Positions 29,963 to 40,839 of a stretch of 64,000 bases of DNA are shown here, piece by piece. The translations under genes were made by a program, and so were the position numbers. The stretch is from Chrysophaeum taylorii (Eukaryota > Sar > Pelagophyceae > Pelagomonadales > Pelagomonadaceae), in contig JAQMWT010000322.1 of the NCBI GenBank assembly GCA_029834535.1, forward strand, positions 248,001 through 312,000, given 5' to 3'. Position 1 is the stretch's first letter. Every line of letters begins with the position of its first letter. The notes beneath the pieces are model-generated. The model was not told where the DNA came from. It saw nothing but the letters and a program-made list of their open reading frames with translations, and searched no databases.

Positions 29963-31087
29963 CGGCAAAAGGATGGGCGAGACTTCGAGCGCTGTGCCAG
30001 ATTTCAGGAAGTCCATGGTGAGCTCGCAGACTTCGAGTCCGTTGGAGTACCAAAGCGCCACGAACATAACGAGGCCCGGCAGAAGCGTGTACACGGACCA
30101 GTCGCTGAACTGGCGCATGGTAATGAGGTTCTTGTCCTGAAGTGTGACAAGGAACGGAACGGACCAAATCGGGATGTTGATGGCCGCCCCCGCGTAAGCT
30201 GCAACGACGAGGAACCTCGGATGCTGGAACATGATGGCGTCGTACAAAGGCCGTCCGGTGCCGATCATGACAATGCCGGCGAAGACGCCGAGACCGAAAA
30301 AGATAGCAGGTAAAATATACACGACAGTTCCTGCTGTAAAGGTCAGCTTGTCAAGTTCGAGATGTTTCGGAAGAAGCTCCTTGAGAGCATCGTGCGCGCG
30401 AACCGACACCTCAGCTGTGTATATGAAAAACGGAATGGCGCTCAGGATGAAGGCGAAACTCGCGATCGAATTGTACTCGGCTGGCCACCAAGGGGTAGCC
30501 CAGAGGCTCGCTATGCTCACATTGATGATTCCCCAGGCAGAGCTGAGGAAGGCACTCAAAACGACATCGCGCCGGAACGTATACGCGAGCGGCATCGAGG
30601 CGAAGCCGGAGACAACAGACCCCACGCACATCGTGATGAAGAGCGGTTGGGTTGGTATCTGGGCCAGCGGATCCAAAGGACTCACCAAGCACCCAAGACC
30701 ATAGGCCAAGATAGCGAGATTCGATACGACCATCGTAACCGCAAAAGTCTTGTGCGCGTGCATGAAGTCGGTTCTGGTCACAAGTCGCCGCCATACAATG
30801 TTTGGGTTGAACTGGATATCAGCTTCGCCATCAATCACCAACTGCAGCGCGCTGACTTGCGACGCGTTTTGCATCGATTCGACGACCGACGAGCTCATCA
30901 CATGCGGCTCCTTGACACTCTCTTGCGTGCTTTCGACCACGGAACGCTCAAGCTCGAAGTAGACGTTGGCGTCAGACCTCGGCGTCAACGACCGGCATGG
31001 CGATCCAACGCGGCGACGCAGACCGCCCGTTGCTGAGTGAAACGCGCTCGTTGTCGAGAGGAGGCTGACGACGAGGTTGAGGCGCAT
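29939..31087 (-). CDS. Plastid-targeted multi-pass membrane protein, unknown family (paralogue A)
   Basis: 382 residues from the ATG at 31087 (MRLNLVVSLLSTTSAF); the frame is open farther upstream but that part is unlike the paralogue. The N-terminus is a signal peptide ending TTSAF, the form of the ASAF motif that directs proteins into secondary plastids. A hydrophilic stretch of about 85 residues follows, then about eight membrane spans. The first is near TFAVTMVVSNLAILAYGL. Others include PLFITMCVGSVVSGFASMPL, AFILSAIPFFIYTA, LTFTAGTVVYILPAIFFGLG and YTLLPGLVMFVALWYSN. I do not recognise the family. The intact frame in both copies and the shared targeting signal argue that it is functional. 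The chloroplast envelope or thylakoid is an inferred location. See the paralogue at 34279-35427. Confidence 0.72.
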   Translation of the reverse strand: MRLNLVVSLLSTTSAFHSATGGLRRRVGSPCRSLTPRSDANVYFELERSVVESTQESVKEPHVMSSSVVESMQNASQVSALQLVIDGEADIQFNPNIVWRRLVTRTDFMHAHKTFAVTMVVSNLAILAYGLGCLVSPLDPLAQIPTQPLFITMCVGSVVSGFASMPLAYTFRRDVVLSAFLSSAWGIINVSIASLWATPWWPAEYNSIASFAFILSAIPFFIYTAEVSVRAHDALKELLPKHLELDKLTFTAGTVVYILPAIFFGLGVFAGIVMIGTGRPLYDAIMFQHPRFLVVAAYAGAAINIPIWSVPFLVTLQDKNLITMRQFSDWSVYTLLPGLVMFVALWYSNGLEVCELTMDFLKSGTALEVSPILLPLRELSPL

Positions 31088-31396
31088 GGTCAGGAGACCG
31101 AAACTAAGTTCAACGGGCAAAGGTCGACAGCTGGCGGGTGGTGTGTACCCCTGAATCTTCTTATGAAGGTCGAAACTCTTTCTGTAGCAAGCCCAGCTAA
31201 CTCTTGCGTCTGCAACAGCTTGACGTGCGCGCCGAACAGCTTCTCTTCCGCGTCCGCCTTGTCCGGCGGATCGGTCGCCACAGACAGATGGTCGCCCACA
31301 GCTCAACGACTTGGACCTCTTCGCCACAGATCGTGCTGTGCAAATAATCGCTGCTTTCTACATCTACTACGTGTAGTTACTGTGTCGAATGTACAG

Positions 31397-31739
31397 GCGA
31401 GCTGACACTAAAATTACGGTTTTGTTGCCAGGGCCGTATGCACTGAACTCGACCAAGGTCGACCAACGAGCGATGTGAGACGCTCAGGCGTACTCCCGAC
31501 CATTCTCCTTTCGGACCTGGGGCACGCCATACCCCAGTTTAACGTGATCGGGGTATGGTGTGGGATAATGTCTAGCAGTACCCGGCACTTAAAATTTCCA
31601 TGCATGAGGAAGGAGAGGATGGCTCACTATGGGCACTAGGTGTCGAAATAAGCATGACCGTAGCTCCCGGAGTGTCGGTGGGGTCCCTGGGAGCTGCTCT
31701 GGGGCGGGGCTGAGGTAGCTGGTTGGTTCGTGGCTGGGG
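31397..31739. other. Intergenic with hairpin
   Basis: Unique sequence between copy A and a decayed transposase. A hairpin lies at about 31526-31564: CACGCCATACCCC pairs with GGGGTATGGTGTG around a short loop (12 of 13 positions). No gene. Confidence 0.5.
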
Positions 31740-32890
31740 TCACCAACGGCGGCGACGACCTTGACCGATCTCGCGCTCGAATTCGGCGTCGATGTCCTCC
31801 TCCTCCTCCTCCTCATTTTCAGCATCAGCATCATCCGGCACGGCAAATGCAAGATCCTCCAGCGCCTTTTCGCACGCCTTCTTACTGCACCGCTTCCGTT
31901 TGAAGTTCCCGCAGATTTCGCAGTACTTGAGTTCGCTGGCATCGAAGACGGCGCCGTTGTCGTGGCCGCAGACGCAGCCGTCCTTGCAGCGCTGCCACGC
32001 CTCGAAGCGTGCCGAGAAAGCCGCGTTTATCGAGGCCCGCACAGGCCCCAGCACATCATGACAGTGTTGCACTCGCGGTTGTCAAAGGCCTCGGCCCAGC
32101 AGACGTCAATCTTGCCTGTTCCCTTTGTTGTCGGCGTAGTCCACGAACTGGGGCGTTTCGTCGAGGTTCAGGACACGGCGGGGGTCCGATATGGCGCCGT
32201 GCTCGTCCATAATCCCCGCGGCCTTGAGCTCGGCACGAAGTCTGTGGTTGCCCTCGAAGTGCTCCTCGACCATCTCGTCGCAGTTCACGGCGGCACGCTT
32301 CGCCTCGATTTTTTGCTTGATCTTCGTGCTGATCCGGTGCGAGTTGGGGGGGAAGAAACCTATCAACATTTTTTTTCGTAGGCGAATGGCCGCACACAAG
32401 ATTGTAGTTGACGTTGTTGAACGGGACTTTGTTTCGGCCGCCGGATCTGAAGTCGACGATTGAATAAAGTATGGCGTCCAATCAATTCGTAGCTTGGCGC
32501 GGCGCGGGCCTTGTTGATCTCGACGATCCATTTCACAAGCGCCTGCTCCTCCTTCGGCTTGAGCAACGTCCGGTCCGAGCGAGCGTGCGTCGCGGCTGTT
32601 TCATCAAACGAAACACGCCCCTTCGGTCGATCGTGAAGCTGTTTCCAAGTGATGAGCTCAATCCACTCTGGGTGGTCAGTCATGCACTTCTTGGCCCCGC
32701 CTTCTTCCTTCTCGCAATACGCTAAGGCCTCCGCGAAGAATTTCTGATGCTGGCGTTTCTTTTTCCGCGTCCAACGCAGTCGTTTTCTTGTTGAAACTCG
32801 CTTCGGAGCCGTTTTTTCTCGCTGCCGCTTCTCCCGAGCTGTCATAGGAGCCCGCCCAGGCTTCTTCCACGTCTTGGGGCGCTTGCCCAC
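31740..32890 (-). pseudogene. Decayed pogo/Tc1-like transposase
   Basis: Three pieces in different frames read in order on the minus strand. The first (32890-32363) has a basic N-terminus and a CENP-B/pogo-like helix-turn-helix pattern (LLKPKEEQALVKWIVEINKARAAPSY). The second (32531-32106) contains RVLNLDETPQFVDYADNKG, like the first catalytic Asp of a DDE transposase. The third (32072-31740) is Cys-rich (CKDGCVCGHDN, CEICGNFKRKRCSKKAC) and ends in an acidic run. At least two frameshifts break it, and the later catalytic acids are not seen. The superfamily assignment is inference from these motifs. Confidence 0.5.
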
Positions 32891-33036
32891 CTTCGGCTTG
32901 GCTCTGGTGCCCTTCCTAGCTCCGGAAGCTGAGTTCCGAACGATAAAGTAGTGTTTAGTGTCGGGTGATTTCTAGCGTCGGCCCACTTGTACCTTCAGAA
33001 AACAACAGTGGAAATCGAGCTTCCCTTGTGCAAGTT

Positions 33037-33268
33037 GTGGCTGAGGCATTTAAAATACCGACCTTACTGAAAGAATCTCGTTTCGATACAATCGCATCCG
33101 AAGGGAAAAGATGGTATTTTCACCTGGACGATGGGACCTTCGACGGCTCGTAACTCATCGCCATCGTCTCGACGGATAGAAAGTCGACGATATGATCTCG
33201 ACAACTGTATCAATAACCCCGACCTGCCCAGGTAGGCAAAAAGCCGGAATTTTAAACGCCTCAGCCAC
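33037..33268. mobile_element. MITE-like element with 24-bp terminal inverted repeats
   Basis: The left end, GTGGCTGAGGCATTTAAAAT followed by ACCG (33037-33060), is matched inverted by the right end at 33245-33268 with about two mismatches. The 232-bp interior has no coding potential. I cannot define a target-site duplication with confidence. Confidence 0.65.
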
Positions 33269-33528
33269 ACCTAGGCCCGTTCTCTACTGGATAAAACTGG
33301 GCAAAATTGTAAAGTTGGCCAAATGACAAGGGCGGGGTATATGGAGTACTCCAATTACCAGGGCTCACTTGGCTCCAAGTTTTTGAGGGCGTCAAAGTGA
33401 AAAAGCTTGCGCGAATATTCCAGGGAATATCGGTCACCGCAGCCTGATTGTTCATCTCGGATCGCCAACGACGGAGCGAAAGATGCTATGTGCGTGTGTG
33501 TATGTGTGGATCTACGAATGTGGTAGCG
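33269..33528. other. Intergenic between the MITE and duplication copy B
   Basis: About 260 bp. CCTAGGCCCGTTCTC near 33269-33284 resembles, inverted, the GAGAACGGGCC at about 11211-11221, hinting at a shared element end. No gene. Confidence 0.35.
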
Positions 33529-33848
33529 TGCGGCGGCCGCCATGCGACGCGCTGGACGGACGAACAGCGCATGAATCGGGTTTCAATCGCAGCCAAAGAA
33601 AAATTGCAGGCAGCACGCGCGGAATTACTGAAACTCCCAACCCGAAACGCGTTAGACGACGAAACCTGGGTCTTACGGCCATAGCCACAGCGACCTTGAC
33701 GCCTGCAGCAAAGCGTTTTCTGGCATCCCTACCAGGTCGTCCTCGCGACGATGATTGCAACGAACACGGGCTGTAGAACTTCTATTTACTTATGTGCTGC
33801 CGTGCTCACAACAGTTCTCGGGTTTATTCAGGGGGCGCTACCAGTGAG

Positions 33849-34150
33849 GTGATGCTTCGTCGGATGGTGTACGGGAGCAGCAGTGGAGTGTGGCGCGAAA
33901 AATGTTCAGTAATGCTTCGTCGGATGGTGCAGGGGCGCAGCAGTGGAGTGTGGCGCGGAAAATGTTCAGTAATGCTTCGTCGGATGGTGCAGGGGCGCAG
34001 CAGTGGAGTGTGGCGCGAAAAATGTTTAGTAATGCTTCGTCGGATGGTGCAGGGGCGCAGCAGTGGAGTGTGGCGCGAAAAATGTTTAGTAATGCTTCGT
34101 CGGATGGTGCAGGGGCGCAGCAGTGGAGTGTGGCGCGAAAAATATATTCA
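33849..34150 (+). repeat. 60-bp minisatellite, 5 units (copy B)
   Basis: Same unit as in copy A. The units are closer to each other here than to copy A units at several positions (for example, all but the first carry GGTGCAGGGGCGCAGCAG), which suggests homogenisation within the array. Confidence 0.95.
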
Positions 34151-34278
34151 GGTACCCCAGGTGTCGTAAAAAGCAAGGGGCAATATACACAATTATGTGG
34201 CCGCGCGCCTGGTTGACGTGCATGTCGACACGCTGCTGGAAGGCAACAATATAGAGAATGTCGCCCTACTTTCTCGCG

Positions 34279-35427
34279 CTAGAGTGGCGACAACTCGCGC
34301 AGCGGCGAAAGGATGGGCGAGACTTCGAGCGCTGTGCCAGATTTCAGGAAGTCCATGGTGAGCTCACAGACTTCGAGCCCGTTGGAGTACCAAAGCGCCA
34401 CGGACATAACGAGGCCCGGCAGAAGCGTGTACACGGACCAGTCGCAGAATTGGCGCATGGTAATGAGGTTCTTGTCCTGAAGTGTGACAAGGAACGGAAC
34501 GGACCAAATCGGGAGGTTGATGGCCGCCAACGCGTAAGGTGCAACGACGAGGAAGCTCGGATGCTGCAACATGATGGCGTCGTACAAAGGCCGTCCGGTG
34601 CCAATCAGGACAATGCCGACGAAGACGCCGAGACCGAACAAGATACCAGGTATAATAAGCACGACAGTTCCGGCCATAAAGGTCAGATTGTCAAGTTCGA
34701 GATGTTTCGGAAGGCGGCTCATAAGAGCCTCGTGCGCGCCAATCGACAGGTCAGCTGTATACTTAAAAAACGGAACGGCACTCAGGATAAAGGCGAGACT
34801 CGCGATCGAGTCGTGCTCGGCTGGCCACCAAGGGGTAGCCCAGAGGCTCGCAATACCCACGTTGATGATTCCCCAGGCGGAGCCAAGGAAGGCACTCAAA
34901 ACGACATCGCGCCGGAACGTATACGCGAGCGGCATCGAGGCGAAGCCGGAGACAACAGACCCCACGCACATCGTGATGAAGAGCGGTTGGGTTGGTATCT
35001 GGGCCAGCGGATCCAAAAGACTCACCAAGCACCCAAGACCATAGGCCAAGATAGCGAGATTCGAAATGACCATCGCAACCGCAAAAGTCTTGTGCGCGTG
35101 CATGAAGTCGGTTCTGGTCACAAGTCGCCGCCATACAATGTTTGGGCTGAACTGGATATCAGCTTCGCCATCAATCACCAACTGCAGCGCGCTGACTTGC
35201 GACGCGTTTTGCATCGATTCGACGACCGACGAGCTCATCACTTGCGGCCCCTTGACACTCTCTTGCGTGCTTTCGACCACGGAACGCTCAAGCTCGAAGT
35301 AGACGTTGGCGTCAGACCTCGGCGTCAACGACCGGCATGGCGGTAAAACGCGGCGACGCAGACCGCCCGTTGCTGCGCGAAACGCGCTCGTTGTCGAGAG
35401 GAGGCTGACGACGAGGTTGAGGCGCAT
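34279..35427 (-). CDS. Plastid-targeted multi-pass membrane protein, unknown family (paralogue B)
   Basis: 382 residues from the ATG at 35427, the same length as paralogue A. The signal peptide and plastid motif (MRLNLVVSLLSTTSAF) are identical, and the frame is unbroken. An in-frame Met 11 residues upstream is present but not conserved as a start in copy A. The membrane layout is the same. Differences concentrate between about residues 190 and 290: for example KYTADLSIGAHEALMSRL here against IYTAEVSVRAHDALKELL in A. The residues before and after are nearly identical. This mosaic pattern suggests gene conversion around a diverging central loop. Function is unknown. Confidence 0.72.
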   Translation of the reverse strand: MRLNLVVSLLSTTSAFRAATGGLRRRVLPPCRSLTPRSDANVYFELERSVVESTQESVKGPQVMSSSVVESMQNASQVSALQLVIDGEADIQFSPNIVWRRLVTRTDFMHAHKTFAVAMVISNLAILAYGLGCLVSLLDPLAQIPTQPLFITMCVGSVVSGFASMPLAYTFRRDVVLSAFLGSAWGIINVGIASLWATPWWPAEHDSIASLAFILSAVPFFKYTADLSIGAHEALMSRLPKHLELDNLTFMAGTVVLIIPGILFGLGVFVGIVLIGTGRPLYDAIMLQHPSFLVVAPYALAAINLPIWSVPFLVTLQDKNLITMRQFCDWSVYTLLPGLVMSVALWYSNGLEVCELTMDFLKSGTALEVSPILSPLRELSPL

Positions 35428-35735
35428 GGTAGAGACGAAGACCGAAACTAAGTTCAACGGGCAAAGGTCGACAGCTGGCGGGTGGTGTGTACCTCTGAAT
35501 CTTCTTATGGAGGTCGAAACTCTTTCCCAGCTAACTCTTGCGTCTACAACAGCTTGGTGTGCGCGCCGAACAGCTACTTTTCCGCGTCCGCCTTGTCCGC
35601 CGGATCGTTCGCCACAGACAGATGGTCGCCCACAGCTCGACGGTGTTCACCTCTTCGCCACAGATCGTCCGTGCAAGAATTCTCAGCACGCTACATACTG
35701 AACTACATCTACTTTGTCCAGTGTCAAACGTATGT

Positions 35736-36069
35736 CGTTTATTTCACCACGTGTTTTTTCTGATGGCCTTAGAGGAAATACAGCCGATTAGTAGTAAGGA
35801 TTCTAAATTACATTGTGCCATTGGAGCCTATTATACCACCAGATAGAGCGCGGGTCCAACTATGACGTTAAGTAAACGTCCTTGGAGTCAATATCGCCGG
35901 GTAGGGGTGGCTTCAAAGCGTCAGAAGTTCTTGCATTGACTTAACGTATGATTGCGTCCGTGCATAACGTCCCGCTTACGATCGAAGATCAGTTTCAGAA
36001 TCGTGACATGAAAACTGTTCGCAAATAGAAACAGGGGGTCTCACATTTCAGTACAAGTGTATTCGACCA
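35736..36069. other. Intergenic
   Basis: AT-rich unique sequence with no ORF or repeat that I can support. Confidence 0.45.
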
Positions 36070-36787
36070 TCAATCCACTTTCAGTTTGCGCAAAAAAAAA
36101 CCGTTCCGACCCAAACCCGCGTGTCGCCCGGCCACACCTGCCGAAACGCCCCCTTGCGCGGTCCGTGAAGGTACAAGTGGTCTCGGGCGACAGAGCGACG
36201 TGAGCCCTCTTTTAGTCCATTGAGGCTCAAATCTGTCTTCGGTCGCGTGGCGCTGGGTTTCGATCGCGAGATGTGCGATCTCGTCTTTGCCTCCAGTCTC
36301 GGCGCGGTAGACGAACTTTTGCTCGCGGGCCGTCCGCGAGTGCAGCATGAGACGTACGCCATGTTCCTCGAGACGCGCTTCGACTTCCGCTTTCTCTGGA
36401 CGCGCTGCACGCACTTGGCGAGATCCTCGGCGCGCTTTGAGTAGATGAACTCATCCTTGCGCTTCTTGTTCTGCAGAGGCCGGCCCAGTGAGCCTTCTCG
36501 AACGGCACGACGAGCGCCCCGTTTCGGTCCCACAAAGGGGGGCGCGCCCTTGGGCTTCTTCAGCGGCGGCGACGACGCGGCCGCCAACTTCGGCGGCGTC
36601 TTGGCCCTCTCCTCCGAGGCGATCGGCGCGCCCGCAGGCTTGCGCTTGTACGCCCGCGGCTCGTGCTCCCGCCGAAAGTCGTCCCTCGCTGCAGCGGCCT
36701 CTTCTGATGTGTCGTACAGCGTCGAGAGCTCCAAACCAACTTCGCCTTGCCTTCCCCCACCCTCTTCTCGTACTTGTCAATGATCAT
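36070..36787 (-). pseudogene. Frameshifted gene of unknown function
   Basis: Three consecutive frames give one plausible protein. It starts KYEKRVGEGKAKLVW (from about 36776). It passes near 36735 into LELSTLYDTSEEAAAARDDF and a basic Pro/Lys-rich middle. Near 36420 it passes into RPEKAEVEARLEEHGVRLML and ends EIAHLAIETQRH. The YDTSEEAAAARDDF stretch has the look of the helix of an AP2-type domain, but that is weak. Two frameshifts suggest a pseudogene, or introns not resolved here. Confidence 0.35.
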
Positions 36788-37258
36788 TGACGAAGAAATT
36801 GCTTGCTGGGATCGGCGGCCCGTTTCCGGGGGGGCTCATACAAACCGCGCAGGAGCGTGCGCGTGAAGAAGTATTCTCCTCCCGAAGCCATCACAGCGTG
36901 CAAGGGCGACGCAAGTATCGCGATCAGCTTGATTCAAATCGATTACGCCACCTTCGTCGAGCGCCAGCCATGTGGCAAACGCACATTGAACTTCCCGTTT
37001 GTGTTATCCGTTTAGTGTCGAACATACTGAAAAACAGAGCTGGCGACGCAAACGCAGAAATCACCCGAAGAGCTTTGATTAAACCCTTCTCTTCGAGAGG
37101 GCTAATTTTTCAACCAAAAGACTGGTGATTGATGGGATTTAACTTCTTCGGCTTTTCCCGAAGATTGGACGGCACTTGGCGCGCTCTCCTCTTGAGCACA
37201 ATGAACCCTCGGTCGGGGGCTCCCGATCGGCACCCTTAGCATCAGCATCTATGACGAT
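36788..37258. other. Intergenic
   Basis: No gene supported. Short ORFs only. Confidence 0.4.
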
Positions 37259-37266
37259 TTTTACGT

Positions 37267-37640
37267 TTACATACCCTTACCCTGATCGCCGACTGCGGTT
37301 GCGATGGAGGACGGTGCCTCATGAATCCTGAGCCTTGCGAGGGCATCCGCCCTCCCGGCGCAGGTTGGCACCTATTCGCCTCCCGGGCGGGCCGGTTGGC
37401 AGCCGGAACGTTCGCAGTGGGACGGGGTATGGCCGGGGGGCGAAGACGGAAGGTTATCGACGAGTTGGTTGTCAGTCACATCGCGGTCTCCTCGTCGCAT
37501 GGCGACAAGCTTGATGGTCACTCTCCGCCGGCCGACCTTTCGGCGCTCCTCGTCTACAGGCCCGTGATTCCGGACTGGCACCTGTCGGTCCGGCCTGGCT
37601 CCCATGCCCGGGAGAGGTCTGAAGTTAGTTAGTTAGTTAG
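37267..37640 (+). mobile_element. (TTAG)n-tailed retroposon, copy 1
   Basis: The 3' end is a (GTTA)n tail at 37625-37640 preceded by GGGAGAGGTCTGAA. At least the distal 180 bp match copies 2 and 3 (48772-48911 and 63824-64000), which lie on the other strand. The 8-mer TTTTACGT occurs just after the tail (37641-37648) and at 37259-37266, and may be a target-site duplication setting the 5' end near 37267. The tail plus variable 5' truncation indicates a LINE or SINE. ORFs here are not convincing. Confidence 0.7.
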
Positions 37641-40600
37641 TTTTACGTCGAACCCAGATTTCATGATATGGTGACAGCAGCTAGAAATCGCAAATGCCCC
37701 CGGGTTGCTATAGGCGCCGATCGACGCCTCGTTCGACTCTCTCATTGGTTGGATGTGGGGCTGCGGGCAGGGGGGCGGTCAATTTTCGGGCGGCCGTCGT
37801 CGGGTTATCCTCGAATACGCTTGTATTTCGACAGATCCTTGCGTTCGTGATGGCTGGCTGCGTCGCCGCGAACTTTTCAGAGACGTTGCGTCAAGCAACC
37901 AACGACCCCGCGCGCTGCCTCTCGCACCTCACAGGCCTGACACGCAAGTCTTTCTCCGCCAACGACGACCTCGACCTCATTTTGCATCACTGGTCGATTG
38001 TGATGGCTTTTCGACGTTCAAGAAAGACATTAGCGACGTTCAAGAAAGACATTAACGTCGACGGTAAGTCACGTGCTGCAATCGAACGACGTATAAAAGC
38101 GCTTTGTTCAAACAGCTATTTCGGTGCTCTCCTGCCAGAAAAAAAAGCGACAGTGACATCCACACCGCAATGGCCCGCGTGGGCGACCTCGCTGACATGG
38201 TTCGCACGACTACTGATCTGACCGCCGAACGCAAAGACAGCGTCAACAAGATTGCCGTCCAACTTCCACAGCCCGTCCGAAGCGGGCAACTTCCACCGCT
38301 CGTCCGAAAGTACGTGCTTCCGCGCGCGCCATTGCCGAAGCGAAGACGCTCAAAATAAATCCCCATGGCAAGGCGTGCTCCATTCCTTCTCGGTAGCCAG
38401 TTGCTCCATGCGCAATCTGTCAAGCCGCGCGTGTGTGCGGGCCTCGAGCCGGGGGTCGTCGCGTCTGAATTAGAGACCGCAGCCTTAGTTACATAAACTC
38501 GATGCTGCGCGCCACGCGGTGGGATAAGCCTACGCCCCGTGCACTTGACTGGCCTCTAGTTGATTAGTCAATAAGTTACTTAGTTAGCAGCAGCTGCTGC
38601 TGCTGCCTCGTTATGTAGAGCCTTCTTCAACCGTGCGACCGACCCTTATCCATCGTGACTCGTCGTCGTCGTCGCTAGGCCCTTCAGAGACTCATTCGGA
38701 GATCTATCCGCCCTGGCGCCGTGTACCTTATGGGGTAGCGAGAGTGCTGCGCACTTTTTCGTGCCTGCAAGACGCCGCGGCAACGGGTTGTCGCCGCCGG
38801 TATGCGAAGGGGAGGGCCACGATGATGATGGTGATGACGATGATGACTTTGAGGAGATGAAGCTGTACCGTTGAGTACATGCGCTCGATGGGACTTCAAA
38901 TGCATGGTGATGTTTGTGCATGGGTAGCCTGGCTCTAAGTCGAGCGTGTTGCCAAATGAGTCACGATGACTCGTCTCGTGCGACTACCTATTCGACAACA
39001 TTATCATCGCCGGTATTACCTCTGTCTAACGAGCGTGTATTCGGGTCAATTGTTTGCAAGGGACACCAGCGATCCCCTTTCATCTAGTCTTGTACATGTT
39101 TGTCAGAGATGGGCCGTAGAACATACTATCACATCTTCAGGAAAACTTCGAAACGCCTGTTGAAGGTAAGGATGGCCATTGGAGTACATGGCTGGCGGAC
39201 ACTTAGATTGCAGGGAGGGTGTCTCTTGACGCACATCATCCTCTGTCGGTGAAACGCGAGTCGTGCTGTCTTCTCACTCAATAGACGGGAACTTGGTCAG
39301 TGTATCAACGTCGTCTCTTCTGAACGCTAGACACGTCATGAATCAGGCCGGATCGTTGGTATCGAGAGCGTCTGCCACAATATTAATGGTTTCGGGGAGC
39401 ATTGCCCAAGTAAGAACACATTGTTAACTCGAGCAACCGGGTAAGGGGAACGACTAGTACGACAATCAGAAATGGCTGGCTCGACACGTCCCGCGTGATG
39501 CACATGACTTACGGGTGCATCCGTTGGCACAGCCGGGTGTGAGTCATTCGATCCAATCTTCTTGTGCCGTTGTTTCGCCTAAGTGGCTCGATACGCTCCG
39601 AAGACCACCCGGTGTCAATTCGATTCAGTGACTTTAGTACATCATTGGCCGGAGATGACGTCGCGAAATTGGCTCATTAATCGAGGTGCGAGTGTGCTGG
39701 CGATGCCGGTTTCAGCCGAAATTCACGCCGCAGCGTTGCACGTCGCACACGAGGGTCGGTGAGATTTGAACGACGCTTTCGCGCGGCTCGTGAGCGCCGA
39801 GCTCGGTAGCGCGGTCTCGCGGGGGGTTGGTCGCACTCAAAAGTCATTTGACCTTCTCGTCAAGGAGCTACGCTTCAAAAAGGCCGCTGGGCTCTCCGGC
39901 CCATGAACACGTTTATTACCCCAACAAGACTACTTTCTATCGAGGTCACAAAGGCCCGCAGTCCATGGTGTTGGAGCGGGTGAGCGAGTTGTCGGACCTG
40001 TATCATGCCGTGTCGCCTTTGCCGGTGACCGAGTCGAGCCGGAGCGCGCCGTTGCCAATGATCGTCAAGAAGCCGGATCACCATCATCTCGAGGAGCTGC
40101 GTAACGGAGATGGGGTAGGTAGTCCTGGAAGACGCTGTAAGACCTCCTATTTGACCGGACATTGAGGTGGGACTCGCCCTTCGACGGTCACGAGGCGTAG
40201 CACACCTTCGCGCGTGGCAGACCCACCATTCCGGGGTGCGTAGCCTTATAACTTGAGGATGTCGCCTATAATATTATTATCAGAAATTTTGCAATTTGTA
40301 CTATTAATAGTATTATTGCCAGAAACCAACACCGAGACCACAACCTTTACCCTCGCAATCCCTTTATACTGAATTTTTTGTACTAAACGCCATAGACCAC
40401 AGGAGTTGGCCAAAATTACGTCCATACAACAAGCGAGCCTCGAGAGTATTATCTACGCTTGAGCCCGACGACGGCGTTGCGAGCAACCGACGAAAGGTAA
40501 CCCACCCATGCCATGTTGTGACGGACGGACCCCTACACCGGTGATAGATATCGCCCGAAACAGTGACTCGACGCACTCCAGCCGGTCAGTCGACGTGAAT

Positions 40601-40839
40601 CGACATACAAGGAAAGTGGGTGTGCGGAAAGTGGGTGCGCTTGGGAGTCACACGGTGGGTCGGTACACATCACATTCAAAGTCGGAGCGTGTCGAGGAGG
40701 CGTCGAGGAGCTACCGAGGGTTTGAAATCGAAGAAAATAGAAGAGAGGCCCGCCGTGGATTGGTTTGTCTTGTTCCGTGAGAGGGGGGGGGGTCGCGTCG
40801 TAGGCTTCGTGGGTGATGATTCCATGCGCGCACGCGCTG
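37641..40839. other. Accessory region without assignable genes
   Basis: About 3.2 kb. A weak ORF at 37847-38221 (plus; MAGCVAANFSETLRQATNDP) has no recognised domain. A 22-bp tandem duplication (TTCAAGAAAGACATTA then GCGACG or ACGTCG) lies at about 38016-38060. GCTGCTGCTGCTGC occurs near 38590, and a (GATGAT) stretch near 38820. From 39.0 to 40.8 kb I see only low-coding sequence. Confidence 0.4.

Larger units (their letters stand above)
29184..31396. repeat. Segmental duplication, copy A (2.2 kb)
   Basis: Copy A matches 33529-35735 (copy B) in the same orientation at an offset of about 4340 bp. The match begins at GTGCGGCGGCC, passes through a 60-bp tandem-repeat block and a membrane-protein gene, and fades after the gene's upstream region (CACAGATCGT). 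Sequence between the copies is unrelated, so this is a spaced direct duplication. Confidence 0.93.
33529..35735. repeat. Segmental duplication, copy B (2.2 kb)
   Basis: Direct repeat of 29184-31396, with the same order of a proximal 200-bp segment, a 60-bp minisatellite, a membrane-protein gene and its upstream region. Identity is uneven: about 150 bp near 34900-35050 is almost identical to copy A, whereas 34640-34820 differs at many positions. Confidence 0.93.

Noticed and set aside
30004-30204. Small ORFs within the duplicated membrane-protein gene
   Set aside because: Alternative frames of the conserved gene with no independent support.
34258-35346. 362-codon plus-strand ORF opposite paralogue B
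   Set aside because: The minus strand encodes the conserved membrane protein in both copies; the plus frame is open only by mirror composition.
37321-37632. ORF within retroposon copy 1
   Set aside because: Not kept open in copies 2 and 3; the sequence behaves as non-coding 3' end of a retroposon.
37625-37640. (TTAG)n as an internal telomere tract
   Set aside because: Short, lacks TTTAGGG or TTAGGG units, and always forms the 3' tail of the same repeated body.
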